Assembly: GCF_000420945.1 (NCBI RefSeq)
Contig: NZ_ATVX01000002.1
Span: forward strand, 272,217 to 336,216
DNA from: Butyrivibrio sp. VCB2006
Lineage (GTDB): Bacteria > Bacillota > Clostridia > Lachnospirales > Lachnospiraceae
DNA: 64,000 nucleotides
Direction: 5' to 3'
Made by a program: the position numbers and the translations under genes. Below the pieces are notes generated by a model that was given only the letters and a program-made list of their open reading frames with translations, did not search any database and was not told the origin of the DNA. Shown here in pieces: positions 16,974 to 25,227 of this stretch (the stretch's first letter is position 1; each line of letters begins with the position of its first letter).

Positions 16974-17948
16974 TCACAATATGTCAAAAGCCATATCATA
17001 CATTATTCTGGCATCCTTGGTATTTCTGATGTAGTTTGTCTCATCAGGTTCATATCTGACGTATTTCTCAACCTCTTCAATAAGGGCAAGATAGCATACA
17101 GCCAGCTCATACCTGATCTCAGTCTCATCAGAAAGAACTATCTTCTCATCTGCTGTTTCATTATAGATTTCAAGCTCTTTTCCCTTTGAAGAAAGTGGGC
17201 TCTTCTGACCTGGGCCAAGTGTAATAAAGTCCGCCACAGGATCACCCCAGAAACCGCGTTCAGGATCAATCCAGCAGATTTTTCCGTTGTTATATAAAAC
17301 ATTGCTGTCCCAAAGGTCAAAATTCACCATACGGCATAGAACTTTGCGAAGTAATTGCTCATGCTTATCAATGAGCCTTAAGAATTTCTCTCCATCCGGA
17401 GTTTCATATCCAAGTGCCTTACAATCTGTGACCAGATTGCATGCCATGGATTTAAGTGCCTCATACCAGGTATCATAGAGCCCCGATTGTATGTAACCAA
17501 ACTTGTCATTTGTTATCCTGTGAATTTTGGCAAGCATTCCGATTTTCTGCTTCTGAACATTTTCATATTCCTGATCCGAGAAGTTTACAGCCCACAAAGG
17601 CTCTCCCTCCATCATCTGCATGACAAAGCAGTTACTTTTTATGATGTTCTTGGAAAAATCTGACACGTACACCTCCGGGCAGAGAATATCAGTATTCTCA
17701 TGCATTTTTTTATACCAGAACACTTCAGATTCCATCATATTCTTTTCATAGGTAAGGACTGTTGCGCCCTCCGGAGGTGCAATTTTGAGAGCATAGCTAA
17801 CGCGATTGTCGCAGGTAACTTTATATGCCGCATTGAATTCACCATTTCCAAGAGGATTAATGTCAGTCACAGCTCCTATTTTGTGAGTGTTGAACAACTC
17901 TCTAATTTCTTCAGGCGTTGCCTCATACTTTGTTTTACTCTTAATCAT
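16974..17948 (-). CDS. Aminoglycoside phosphotransferase-fold kinase
   Basis: The ATG at 17948 has AGGGG 8 bases upstream; a GTG one codon earlier is possible. The 324-residue protein has the APH/choline-kinase fold: a nucleotide-binding N-lobe (ALKIAPPEGATVLTYEKNMM), catalytic loop VNFDLWDSNVL (Asp and Asn kept; the usual His is Asn), and metal motif IDPERGFWGDP. Such proteins phosphorylate small hydroxylated molecules or antibiotics. The presence of the APH fold alone does not imply drug resistance. It is the first gene of a leftward set with a small ORF downstream of the hydrolase gene. Confidence 0.8.
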   Translation of the reverse strand: MIKSKTKYEATPEEIRELFNTHKIGAVTDINPLGNGEFNAAYKVTCDNRVSYALKIAPPEGATVLTYEKNMMESEVFWYKKMHENTDILCPEVYVSDFSKNIIKSNCFVMQMMEGEPLWAVNFSDQEYENVQKQKIGMLAKIHRITNDKFGYIQSGLYDTWYEALKSMACNLVTDCKALGYETPDGEKFLRLIDKHEQLLRKVLCRMVNFDLWDSNVLYNNGKICWIDPERGFWGDPVADFITLGPGQKSPLSSKGKELEIYNETADEKIVLSDETEIRYELAVCYLALIEEVEKYVRYEPDETNYIRNTKDARIMYDMAFDIL

Positions 17949-17981
17949 CACTAGTTCCCCTACTTATATCGCTTCATCACA

Positions 17982-18083
17982 TTATCCAAACAGCTTTTTG
18001 GCTATCTTCTCAAGCTCTCTTCGCTCCTGAGTGTCATCATAGCTGCTCCTGTAACATATTGGTTCATAACATTTCACCTCCAT
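17982..18083 (-). CDS. Possible 33-residue small protein
   Basis: Between the hydrolase and the kinase genes a short frame encodes MEVKCYEPICYRSSYDDTQ followed by a basic amphipathic end (ERRELEKIAKKLFG). The frame stays open 12 codons further upstream. GGAGGTG lies inside the start and would fit instead an ATG in another frame at 18069, which would encode only 20 residues. Composition looks protein-like, but there is no clear ribosome site, so this could be the end of a decayed gene. Confidence 0.3.
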   Translation of the reverse strand: MEVKCYEPICYRSSYDDTQERRELEKIAKKLFG

Positions 18084-18143
18084 GTTCAAATTGTAGAACA
18101 GTGAAAACTTATAGTGTACCTACGTAAAGTAGAGTCTCTTACT

Positions 18144-18701
18144 TCATTCAATAAACTCATTTGTGATTGTCATCACACTTTTGAGTGTATCAATGTCTAT
18201 AAGTGCATCTCCTGTTGCCAGAGAATGATTGGCATCTGGATATACATGAAGCGGAATCTCTTTTTCCTTGGCCTTGCGATGGGCATCATCAACATTTGCT
18301 ATTGGGTCCTTGTCTCCCATGAAAGCAACAATCTCACCGATGGCTTTCTCATAAGCCTCCATGACAGGTGTGTACCACACCTGCTTAATGTCCAGATTGT
18401 GCTCTGAAGCGTATGTAGTTCCAACTATAGTGCCAAAGCTCTTACCAATAAAAACCACTGTCTCATACTGGCTAAAATCAATCTCATCTAGCCTCTTCGC
18501 TGCATATTGGTAGGCCTTACCTGTCACCGCATCCATCTCATCTTTGTTGCGGTAATTAACCCCTTCAAAGAACTTGTCATAGCCAACGTTAATGATTTCG
18601 TAGCCCTTTTTCATAGCTATCGTTGAAGCGTAGTATAAAAGCGGCTTGTCCTTGGTATATCCTGTCCCTGGCAAGATAACTGCAAGCTTTTGGGAATCCA
18701 T
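18144..18701 (-). CDS. Small alpha/beta hydrolase
   Basis: The ATG at 18701 has GGAGG 8 bases upstream, so the longer frame from 18743 is rejected. The 185-residue protein begins with a strand ending in a glycine turn (LAVILPGTGYTKDKP). It has nucleophile elbow GKSFGT (Ser about 95), an acid in FMGDKDPIANVD and His in DANHSLATGD. This is a minimal serine hydrolase, probably a cytosolic esterase or lipase-like enzyme. The substrate is not predictable. It follows the deacetylase gene on the same strand with a 78-base gap. Confidence 0.75.
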   Translation of the reverse strand: MDSQKLAVILPGTGYTKDKPLLYYASTIAMKKGYEIINVGYDKFFEGVNYRNKDEMDAVTGKAYQYAAKRLDEIDFSQYETVVFIGKSFGTIVGTTYASEHNLDIKQVWYTPVMEAYEKAIGEIVAFMGDKDPIANVDDAHRKAKEKEIPLHVYPDANHSLATGDALIDIDTLKSVMTITNEFIE

Positions 18702-18779
18702 TATTGAAACCTCCATTCCAGATGCTCTTTTAAAGCTCTCCACTCATCTTCTGTAATTCCTTATTCCAACCTCTGACTG

Positions 18780-19475
18780 TTACTTGAATTTGGGTTCTAC
18801 AAATACAACACCTTTTGCAATGCATTCATCAAGCACCTTTTTATAATACTCAGGTACCAGTTCTTGCGTTTCATCATGAGAATGGAACAGCAAAATGTGA
18901 TAGCTATCAGGTGCAAACAGAGCTGCTCCGGAAGTTGGATTCATATCATTCATTTTCTTGAAGACATCATCCAACGTAAAACCACTGCCCTGTCTGATAT
19001 TGTACTCAGCAAAATCAAAAGTCCAAAATGTATCTATGTCCTTATCAAGACCATTTTCTTTCCACCAGAGGTATGGGATATTGGTGTCATCAACTTTATC
19101 ATAGCCGTGCTCTGCTAAGTATTTCTGGAGTAGTTCTTTGTTCTCTCCGCCTTTATCCCCATATGGAAATCGGAACGGTCTATATTTTCGCTGTACTTCG
19201 GCTTCTTTGTACAATTCATCCAGTACACTCTCGCATTTTTCAATTTCTTTTACCCCTTCATCAAAAGAAATCTCAGAAAAATGTGGATGGGTATAGCTGT
19301 GATTACCTATGACAATTCCCTTTTTCACCGCATATAAGGCCTCATCATGATACTGCTCTACATTCTGTCCCCATGCAAACAGTATTACAGGTATATGTTT
19401 TCCTTCAAGATAATCCACAATAGCAGGTGTGCACCTAACAGAAAAATCATCCATTGTAAGTAATGCTTTTATCAT
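18780..19475 (-). CDS. Polysaccharide deacetylase (NodB) family protein
   Basis: A 231-residue protein with the NodB homology domain: MDDFSVRC (the first Asp pair; most members read TFDDG), VIGNHSYTHPHFSE (His metal ligands), FRFPYGDKGG (catalytic motif with Arg and Pro) and ILLFHSHDE near the end. Members remove N-acetyl groups from chitin-like, peptidoglycan or other sugars using a metal. No signal peptide is visible, so it is likely cytosolic or acts on a small substrate. The ribosome site is weak (GAAAGAT). Confidence 0.8.
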   Translation of the reverse strand: MIKALLTMDDFSVRCTPAIVDYLEGKHIPVILFAWGQNVEQYHDEALYAVKKGIVIGNHSYTHPHFSEISFDEGVKEIEKCESVLDELYKEAEVQRKYRPFRFPYGDKGGENKELLQKYLAEHGYDKVDDTNIPYLWWKENGLDKDIDTFWTFDFAEYNIRQGSGFTLDDVFKKMNDMNPTSGAALFAPDSYHILLFHSHDETQELVPEYYKKVLDECIAKGVVFVEPKFK

Positions 19476-19571
19476 CGTTCAATCTTTCTCCATTCCATAT
19501 ACTCTCTAAGGGCTGCATCTTCGCGCTGGTAGGAACCTCGTTTTTCTTCACTTTCTTCGGCATATGTTTCT

Positions 19572-20243
19572 TTATCCCTGTAGCCCTATCAGACTTATTG
19601 CCACAAGAATCTGCCCTGTGTAGTATAAAATCCCATTTATAACCCTTAGGCTATTTCTTACTTTCTGTCCAAAATAGTTAATTATAAGCACCGAGTCGCT
19701 TGCAAGGAAAAGAAATATTCCAAAGAAAAACAATATGGTAAATTTTGTCATGCACTCAACTAAGGCTCCAAAGGAAATAGCTGTAAGAAGTGTTACTAAG
19801 GTCACATAAGTAATGCCAAAAATTAGCATCACCTTATCCACGGTAGTAAGCTTAAATAGAATGATTTCCAGAACTATTGCTACTGCAAGTCCCAAAGCAA
19901 GAAATAATGCATGATTTGAAACAAGTGGATATATTGCTGCAAAATAAGCTATATGCCCAGCAAGAAACACTAAGGCTCCGAGAGCAAAAAACCGTTTTTC
20001 ATTTTTATCAAAAAGATATTGTAGATTTAGCAAAATATCAGCTATAAATCCAAGAGTAAGTCCCAGAATTACTAGGTTAGCAGTTCTTCCGCCACTACTG
20101 CACATAAGTCCAATAATAACAAAGAAAAGGGAAGCTATCCCTTTAAAGATAACAGCGGGAAGATACTTCTCCTTGATCTCCATTCTGACATAAATCCCCA
20201 TAAATATCTCACACAATATTGCTGATAAAACAACAATTTCCAA
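19572..20243 (-). CDS. YhhN/TMEM86-family membrane protein (lysoplasmalogenase-like)
   Basis: The start is a TTG at 20243, supported by GGGGG 8 bases upstream. The 223-residue protein has eight hydrophobic segments and the family hallmarks GFIADILLNLQ and FLASDSVLIINYF, whose aspartates are conserved. YhhN/TMEM86 proteins hydrolyse the vinyl ether bond of lysoplasmalogens. Anaerobic clostridia make plasmalogens, so a role in their turnover is plausible. It is convergent to nothing and follows a 208-base gap. Confidence 0.8.
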   Translation of the reverse strand: MEIVVLSAILCEIFMGIYVRMEIKEKYLPAVIFKGIASLFFVIIGLMCSSGGRTANLVILGLTLGFIADILLNLQYLFDKNEKRFFALGALVFLAGHIAYFAAIYPLVSNHALFLALGLAVAIVLEIILFKLTTVDKVMLIFGITYVTLVTLLTAISFGALVECMTKFTILFFFGIFLFLASDSVLIINYFGQKVRNSLRVINGILYYTGQILVAISLIGLQG

Positions 20244-20278
20244 AACTATTTCCCCCGCTTATTTTAGTTATATATAGT

Positions 20279-20437
20279 CTAAACGACATCTATAGAATCA
20301 ACATGCTCGCTCATAGCAGGCTTAATCACAGTCCCCATAGGACCTCCCACCATAGAATTGATTATATCAACCCATTCTCCCCATGTATAGGCGGTGTTCC
20401 AAGAAAAGATGAGCACCTGTGACTGACAGATGCTCAT
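20279..20437 (-). pseudogene. Open frame of 52 codons, possible gene remnant
   Basis: In the gap before the YhhN gene, a minus-strand frame reads MSICQSQVLIFSWNTAYTWG, then EWVDIINSMVGGPMGTVI and ends KPAMSEHVDSIDVV. It looks protein-like but its start overlaps the lipoprotein gene's terminator hairpin and no ribosome site is present. It is most likely a decayed gene end. Confidence 0.25.
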
Positions 20438-20439
20438 TC
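20403..20439 (-). terminator. Intrinsic terminator of the 20452 lipoprotein gene
   Basis: AATGAGCATCTGT pairs with ACAGGTGCTCATC around a short loop, followed on the minus strand by TTTTCTT. Confidence 0.75.
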
Positions 20440-20451
20440 AATAAATAATTA

Positions 20452-22167
20452 TTATTTATAAAGGTATTCCCACGGAATGAATTGAAGGCCCTCGATATTA
20501 GGCTTTTCATTTGGATCAGGATAGGCCTTCATATAGTCGATGATAAGATCAAGCTTTTCTGAGGCACTTTCGCACATAACAGTAGCGTCTTTTTCCATCC
20601 CCTCTATCCTCCAGGCTTTACCGGCAAAAGAAATCTTGCAGACATATGTCATTTCTTTTGTACTAAGATCATCATTATCATACTTGCCGATTCCTATGTA
20701 GGAGATACCTGTTTTCCCGGACATATGGTCCTTGTTTGTGTTGGTGGCAACAAGCCAACCATCTCCGCAAAAGGCAACGTCCTCATCCTCTATTACTGCC
20801 TTCTTAAGCCCTTTTGCCTTGGCATATTTTTTGTAGTCAAAATCATAATCAGGGTGGAAATCAGAAGCATGCACACCATCATTTAAAGACGTTGCATCTA
20901 CAGCGCCCTTTGAGGAGGACTTTTCGCCGGAATACGATTTTGCCGACTCTGTTGTACCTTCCGTAGACGATGTATTGCCTAATTCACCACCTATATAGAA
21001 ATACCTTGTCTCCTTATCTGAAACCATCAGTGCAATTACAGGGCCGTAGGTTCTTTGAACATATGAGCCCATTCCCTTGGCAAAATCCTTGGCCACTACG
21101 TGCTGATCTCTATCAATAATACTGAAGGATTTCAGATCATCGGAAACCAAAGCATATCCGTAGTAATTGAAATTTGATGCATCCGCATACATAGCTATTT
21201 CGTTGAAAGAATCGTCAGCATAGCCATACTTACTTTCATCTGCATTAGCCACTAAATATCCACTCATGCCATCTGTCATGATTCGACCACAATAACCAAA
21301 TTTAGACTTATCGTACTCAGGAGTTCCAAATTCTGCCAGGTTAAGACCTGAAGGGTCCTCCAATTCAAGCTTATGAACATCCATACCAAAAACAGGTGAA
21401 TTATCAGGACGTACCACTTCAATGAAATAATCAGAATTGTTGGAGTTTGCCATTGCAAGATATCCATCATCCCCTGAATCCCAGGAAGATTTGATAGTTT
21501 TGATAAGTTCTCCTTTGGTGTCGTATAAATCAATAGTGCCTTCATTGGTATATATGTTATTGCACGCAATTTGGAACCCTAGCTGTATATCATCCTGGAA
21601 TATATATGGGATGCTTACACCACAGGCTTCATCATAATCAGGGGCTTTTGTAATCTCTTTTAATTTGTTGCCTTCATAATCAAAAACTGCAATTGTATAT
21701 ACGTAATTAGCAGACTTTTCGCATATGATAGTATCTTTAAATGGTGCTACTATCTTCCAATTCTTGGTATATGAGCTTAAATCAATTTCTTTTACCGATA
21801 CCGGTTCACCTTCAGTTAGGCCACAAACTTCGCATGTTTTGGGAGCATCGATAGTCGCAAAGGTCCACTGATGCTCAAGAGGCTCCCCTTCAGTCTCCCC
21901 GCAGCGTGAACAGGTCTTTGGGGCTTCACAGGTAGCTTCCACCCAGTCATGGCCCAGGGCCTCGCCTTCTGTCGCACCACATTCCTCGCAGGTGCGTGGA
22001 GTTGTGCAGGTAGCTTCAGTCCAAGAGTGTTCATGTGCAGATGCCGGAGTTTCTTCTATGGCAGCCGGTTCCCCTGAGTTTGTTGCGGTACTTCCACAAG
22101 CGGTAAAAGCCGTCATTACAATCATAGTTACAGTAAGGATAAAAAAGGATTTCTTTCTCTTTATCAT
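20452..22167 (-). CDS. Lipoprotein with three Cys-pair repeats
   Basis: The ATG at 22167 has GAGG 8 bases upstream. The 571-residue protein has a lipobox (MTAFTAC, Cys24) and is exported. Three tandem repeats of about 27-29 residues follow (about 42-125) of the type H-x-W-x-x-A-T-C-x-x-P-x-T-C-x-x-C-G-x-T-E-G-E, each with three cysteines; the third lacks the first Cys. The rest contains beta-rich repeats that could form a propeller, ending in LQFIPWEYLYK. Such repeats are common in Clostridial surface proteins without known function. It is monocistronic. Confidence 0.75.
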   Translation of the reverse strand: MIKRKKSFFILTVTMIVMTAFTACGSTATNSGEPAAIEETPASAHEHSWTEATCTTPRTCEECGATEGEALGHDWVEATCEAPKTCSRCGETEGEPLEHQWTFATIDAPKTCEVCGLTEGEPVSVKEIDLSSYTKNWKIVAPFKDTIICEKSANYVYTIAVFDYEGNKLKEITKAPDYDEACGVSIPYIFQDDIQLGFQIACNNIYTNEGTIDLYDTKGELIKTIKSSWDSGDDGYLAMANSNNSDYFIEVVRPDNSPVFGMDVHKLELEDPSGLNLAEFGTPEYDKSKFGYCGRIMTDGMSGYLVANADESKYGYADDSFNEIAMYADASNFNYYGYALVSDDLKSFSIIDRDQHVVAKDFAKGMGSYVQRTYGPVIALMVSDKETRYFYIGGELGNTSSTEGTTESAKSYSGEKSSSKGAVDATSLNDGVHASDFHPDYDFDYKKYAKAKGLKKAVIEDEDVAFCGDGWLVATNTNKDHMSGKTGISYIGIGKYDNDDLSTKEMTYVCKISFAGKAWRIEGMEKDATVMCESASEKLDLIIDYMKAYPDPNEKPNIEGLQFIPWEYLYK

Positions 22168-22173
22168 GCCCAT

Positions 22174-22342
22174 CGCCTCATATTATTACGTCAATTACCT
22201 ATCGTTATATAGAGCAATTATATCATAGTAAATCATCGTTTATAATAATTTCTTCTCTCTATATCCCTCCCTATTTCCATCTCTATATTCATCTCTATAT
22301 GGATATATATCTTGCACCTTATTTAAGATATCTATAGTTCTA
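22174..22342. other. AT-rich gap with short TATATC repeats
   Basis: The gap between the lipoprotein and the nuclease-like gene holds repeated CTCTATAT/CCCTATTTCC units and TATATAT tracts. Nothing clearly coding or structural was found. Confidence 0.4.
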
Positions 22343-23146
22343 TTACATTAGATAATTATCAATCATTTTCTTGATAGTCCTATCGTTAAGCACAACATTT
22401 GTTGTTTCAAAAGTAAGCATCAGACTATCTCCCGGAAGTATTCCATTGAAGATATAGGAATTTATCTTTCTTACAGCTTTTTCGGAATATTTGGGATCAT
22501 CCATTCTGCCATCGTGTTCCCAATATATTTCTTTTCCGGTTTTACGACTGAGCATTGTAAAGTCAGGATGTACCTGGCCATATCCCTTTAGATATATTGG
22601 GCATTCATATTTATATTCAATTCCCATATCAAATAAAGTATCTGCTATCAGCTTTTCTGATTTTGATCTTACTCTTTCTCCTTTTTTGGTATATATCTCA
22701 GGAGTACCTTCTTCGAATTCTTTACCGGTATAGGGAATTGATTTCCAATCGTAAACTCTTTGTTCCCAAGATACTTCATACGGACTTACATATTTTTGTT
22801 TTATAGGATGCATATTATTGTAAATATCTTCTAGCTCTTTATCATAATAATCCACGTTCAATCTTTGGATTTGATTAAGTCTTTTTTCTACAATCCTCTT
22901 CATTTTTTTATCATATTCTTTTTGAACTAGCGGTTTAATATTATCTCTTTTATCTTTTGTAATATATTGCCCTATTTTTCTACTTTTAAAGTTTTCATCT
23001 GTACAATGAAAAAACATAGGATAATTTCCAGTAGATGACACTCTTATTTTTCCCTCTGGTGCATTAGATAGACTTTCTTCTATCTTCTGTTTCATATTCT
23101 TTAATCTATTCTCCTCGAGTTCTAGCATCTGTTTTAATCCATACAT
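22343..23146 (-). CDS. PD-(D/E)XK nuclease-like protein
   Basis: The ATG at 23146 has AGAGGAG 7 bases upstream; a longer frame from 23173 is less likely. The 267-residue protein has an N-terminal coiled, Lys/Glu-rich half (residues 1-110) and a C-terminal half with VRSKSEKLIADTLFDMGI, then YECPIYLKGYGQVHPDFTML and GKEIYWEHDGRMDD. The E...PDF...(E)xH pattern is that of small PD-(D/E)XK nucleases. Similar proteins are common and multi-copy in Lachnospiraceae. Its upstream region contains the 52-bp dyad array. Whether it cuts DNA is not shown. Confidence 0.6.
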   Translation of the reverse strand: MYGLKQMLELEENRLKNMKQKIEESLSNAPEGKIRVSSTGNYPMFFHCTDENFKSRKIGQYITKDKRDNIKPLVQKEYDKKMKRIVEKRLNQIQRLNVDYYDKELEDIYNNMHPIKQKYVSPYEVSWEQRVYDWKSIPYTGKEFEEGTPEIYTKKGERVRSKSEKLIADTLFDMGIEYKYECPIYLKGYGQVHPDFTMLSRKTGKEIYWEHDGRMDDPKYSEKAVRKINSYIFNGILPGDSLMLTFETTNVVLNDRTIKKMIDNYLM

Positions 23147-23200
23147 ATTGTTTTCTCCTCTTTTCATATTCATATTTCATGTTCATCTTATTTTTAATGA

Positions 23201-23604
23201 TTTATGTTAATTCAGAGCTTTTCTCCAACTAACATATACATTATTAGGCATGGTTATGTTCTTTTCAGTTTTTTCTCTTTTGAACATAGTGTTTGGCAGT
23301 CTTGTTTATGTTCGCTACAAGTTTCTCTCCTGCTAACATAAATATTTGAAAGACTATTTATGTTAGCTACAGATTTTTCACTAACTAACATAATTTCAAG
23401 CTGTTTTATTTATGTTAATTCTCCATTTTATTCATACAAACATAATCTCCTAAAAAAATCATTATGTTCACTTCGGGTTTTGTTCAATAGAACATAATGC
23501 TAGGTAATTACCATTAAGTTAGCCATAGATTTTCCTCATACCAACATAATTACATACAAAGATTTATATGTTAGTGGCAAATAATCAGCTAGCTAACATA
23601 AATC
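23201..23604. repeat. Array of eight 52-bp dyad repeats
   Basis: TATGTT-N22-AACATA recurs at 23203, 23255, 23307, 23359, 23411, 23463, 23515 (TAAGTT) and 23567. The step is exactly 52 bases and the second arm is always 28 bases after the first. Central positions +15 to +18 are TTTT in seven units and +22 is C in all eight; the 18 bases between dyads vary. The pair next to the arms covaries (A:T in units 1, 4, 8; C:G in units 2, 6). The array lies 55 bases upstream of the nuclease-like gene. Confidence 0.9.
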
Positions 23605-23866
23605 CTAATAGATATGATCACCATAATGATGGTTTTAGAAATCAAACCGGTGTAATAGGCAGAATTCACCACGCAAAATCAAGTGATACCAGAGCAAAAA
23701 AGCTTAAGCAGCAGAAAATGACACTAGATTTAGTTGTACTTTGGAATACCAGCAGCAAATAGACTGTAACTTTCACTGCCTATATTTCGAATTTTCAGAA
23801 TAGTGGCAGCCTGCCAGACAGGCAGACCGCCAAATGTTACACAAATACAATTGAATTGGTCAAATT
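23605..23866. other. Non-coding stretch with a doubtful 64-codon frame
   Basis: A plus-strand frame (23568-23762) starts inside the last dyad and ends with TLDLVVLWNTSSK, weakly like the end of a Tn3-type transposase, but has no ribosome site. A short palindrome CTGCCAGACAGGCAG lies at 23811-23825. Nothing else was recognised. Confidence 0.3.
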
Positions 23867-23947
23867 CGACCAATTTCTTTCTAAACAGCTCTCACACCCG
23901 CATAGTTAAGCGGTTGTCTTTGTAAGTAACACCACCGTCTCAACATG
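23867..23947 (-). repeat. Direct repeat of the rlmD 3' end (left copy)
   Basis: These 81 bases match 35510-35590 with 71 identities and no gaps. On the minus strand they encode the last residues of RlmD, HVETVVLLTKTTA and stop, and 39 bases of its downstream DNA. Every coding difference is synonymous. No further rlmD sequence lies upstream. This is the pattern expected of an attachment-site copy left by an element integrated at the gene's 3' end. Confidence 0.8.
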
Positions 23948-24065
23948 CGGTACTACTGCAAACAATTTTAACATATAGTGAGAAAAAGGAGCAACAGGTT
24001 TTAATATGTTATAATATGCTGGTATTATTCGTATTAAACCTTATTTTCTTAAGAGTGGGTAACCT
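23948..24065 (+). promoter_or_regulatory. Leader of the PqqD-kinase gene
   Basis: A TATAAT box lies at 24010-24015, 51 bases before the ATG at 24066. No convincing -35 was found. The ribosome site is a weak GGGT. Confidence 0.35.
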
Positions 24066-25223
24066 ATGATCAGAAATAACGATTTTACTCTTGAATATAT
24101 CGGCGACACTCCTTGTCTGCTAACACATGGTCAAAGCGTAGCAGATAGGAAGAAAAGCTTATTTCTAAATGATACCGGTGTTTTTATCTGGAATTTACTC
24201 TCCAAAGATCTGACAATTGAAGAAATCTTTGATAGTTGCTATGAACACTTTGAGATAGACGAGGCAGATCGCCCTGACGCAAAGCGTTCCATTCAAAGCT
24301 TTATGGATTCCCTTTGTTATTCAGGAATGGTTATAGATACTGATTTTTATAAAAAGCTTAAACTCAAGAAATATGTCAGCATGAATATTGCCGGTATCTG
24401 CGTAAATCTGTTCGGCAAGGAAGAAATGTTTGATGATAGCTTTATGTCTTTTGCTGATGATGAATACACTTGCTCAGCTGATAAAACCCAGAATATTTAT
24501 GTCTATCATATTGCACCTGTAATACATAAATCCGGTGAACTGATCATTCGTGATAAAGAGGTATCCGTCATAAAAACATGTGATGAATATATTCTCATTT
24601 TCCCGTTATGGGAGCATGTTGACGAGCTTCATATATCACCGGACGGACAGAAGGTATCTGTTTTTGTTAAAGATACTGATAATGCCAAGGAAGAAGTATT
24701 CTGGGCTATTCGTCACGCTTTCCTTTATATGGCAAGAATCCATAACTTATTTGCCATACATTCGGTTTCCGTAGAGTATGATCACAAGGCTCTTCTCTTT
24801 TCTGCCGGATCCGGAATCGGCAAAAGTACACATGCAGCGCTTTGGAATAGGTTGTACGGCGTAAGACAGATCAACGGCGATTTGAATCTATTGGGAAAAG
24901 GTGATGATGGCAAAATATATGCGTATGGCATGCCATGGTGTGGAACTTCAGGAATCTATGATGCTAAAGACTATGAGCTTAGAGGAATAGTACTGCTTCG
25001 TCAGGATCCCAAGAATTTTGTAAGTCATTTGCAGCCGGAAGCTAAAGCTCTGGCTATTATGAACCGAATCATCTCTCCGATGTGGAATAGTGAGATGACC
25101 TTAAGCGTTATTCGCTTCGCGCAGGAAGTTAGCGCTGACTATCCTGTATGGAATTACAGCTGCAACACCTCAGATGATGCAGCTGCATTCATAAAGTCCC
25201 AAATCGATAGTCCAACAGCTTAA
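24066..25223 (+). CDS. PqqD-domain protein fused to an HPr kinase-like domain
   Basis: A 385-residue protein. Residues about 8-95 resemble PqqD, the peptide-recognition element of RiPP pathways (SLFLNDTGVFIWNLLSKDLT, then IEEIFDSCYEHFEI). From about 190 onwards there is an HPr-kinase/PEP-carboxykinase-like fold with a P-loop (FSAGSGIGKSTHAALW, about 244-259), RQINGDLNLL as the likely acidic metal motif, and a GMPWCGTSGIYD segment. Similar fusions occur in lasso-peptide and other peptide clusters, where the kinase phosphorylates a precursor. No radical SAM or cyclase is nearby. It is convergent with the ABC exporter gene, their stops 5 bases apart. The likely substrate is the leader-bearing protein at 27055. 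Confidence 0.75.
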   Translation: MIRNNDFTLEYIGDTPCLLTHGQSVADRKKSLFLNDTGVFIWNLLSKDLTIEEIFDSCYEHFEIDEADRPDAKRSIQSFMDSLCYSGMVIDTDFYKKLKLKKYVSMNIAGICVNLFGKEEMFDDSFMSFADDEYTCSADKTQNIYVYHIAPVIHKSGELIIRDKEVSVIKTCDEYILIFPLWEHVDELHISPDGQKVSVFVKDTDNAKEEVFWAIRHAFLYMARIHNLFAIHSVSVEYDHKALLFSAGSGIGKSTHAALWNRLYGVRQINGDLNLLGKGDDGKIYAYGMPWCGTSGIYDAKDYELRGIVLLRQDPKNFVSHLQPEAKALAIMNRIISPMWNSEMTLSVIRFAQEVSADYPVWNYSCNTSDDAAAFIKSQIDSPTA

Positions 25224-25227
25224 GTAT

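Noticed and set aside
16974..17948. Antibiotic-resistance gene
   Set aside because: The fold is APH-like, but many such kinases act on other metabolites; nothing here points to a drug substrate.
23201..23604. CRISPR array
   Set aside because: The units are palindromic and diverged, spacers are only 18 bases, and no cas gene is nearby.
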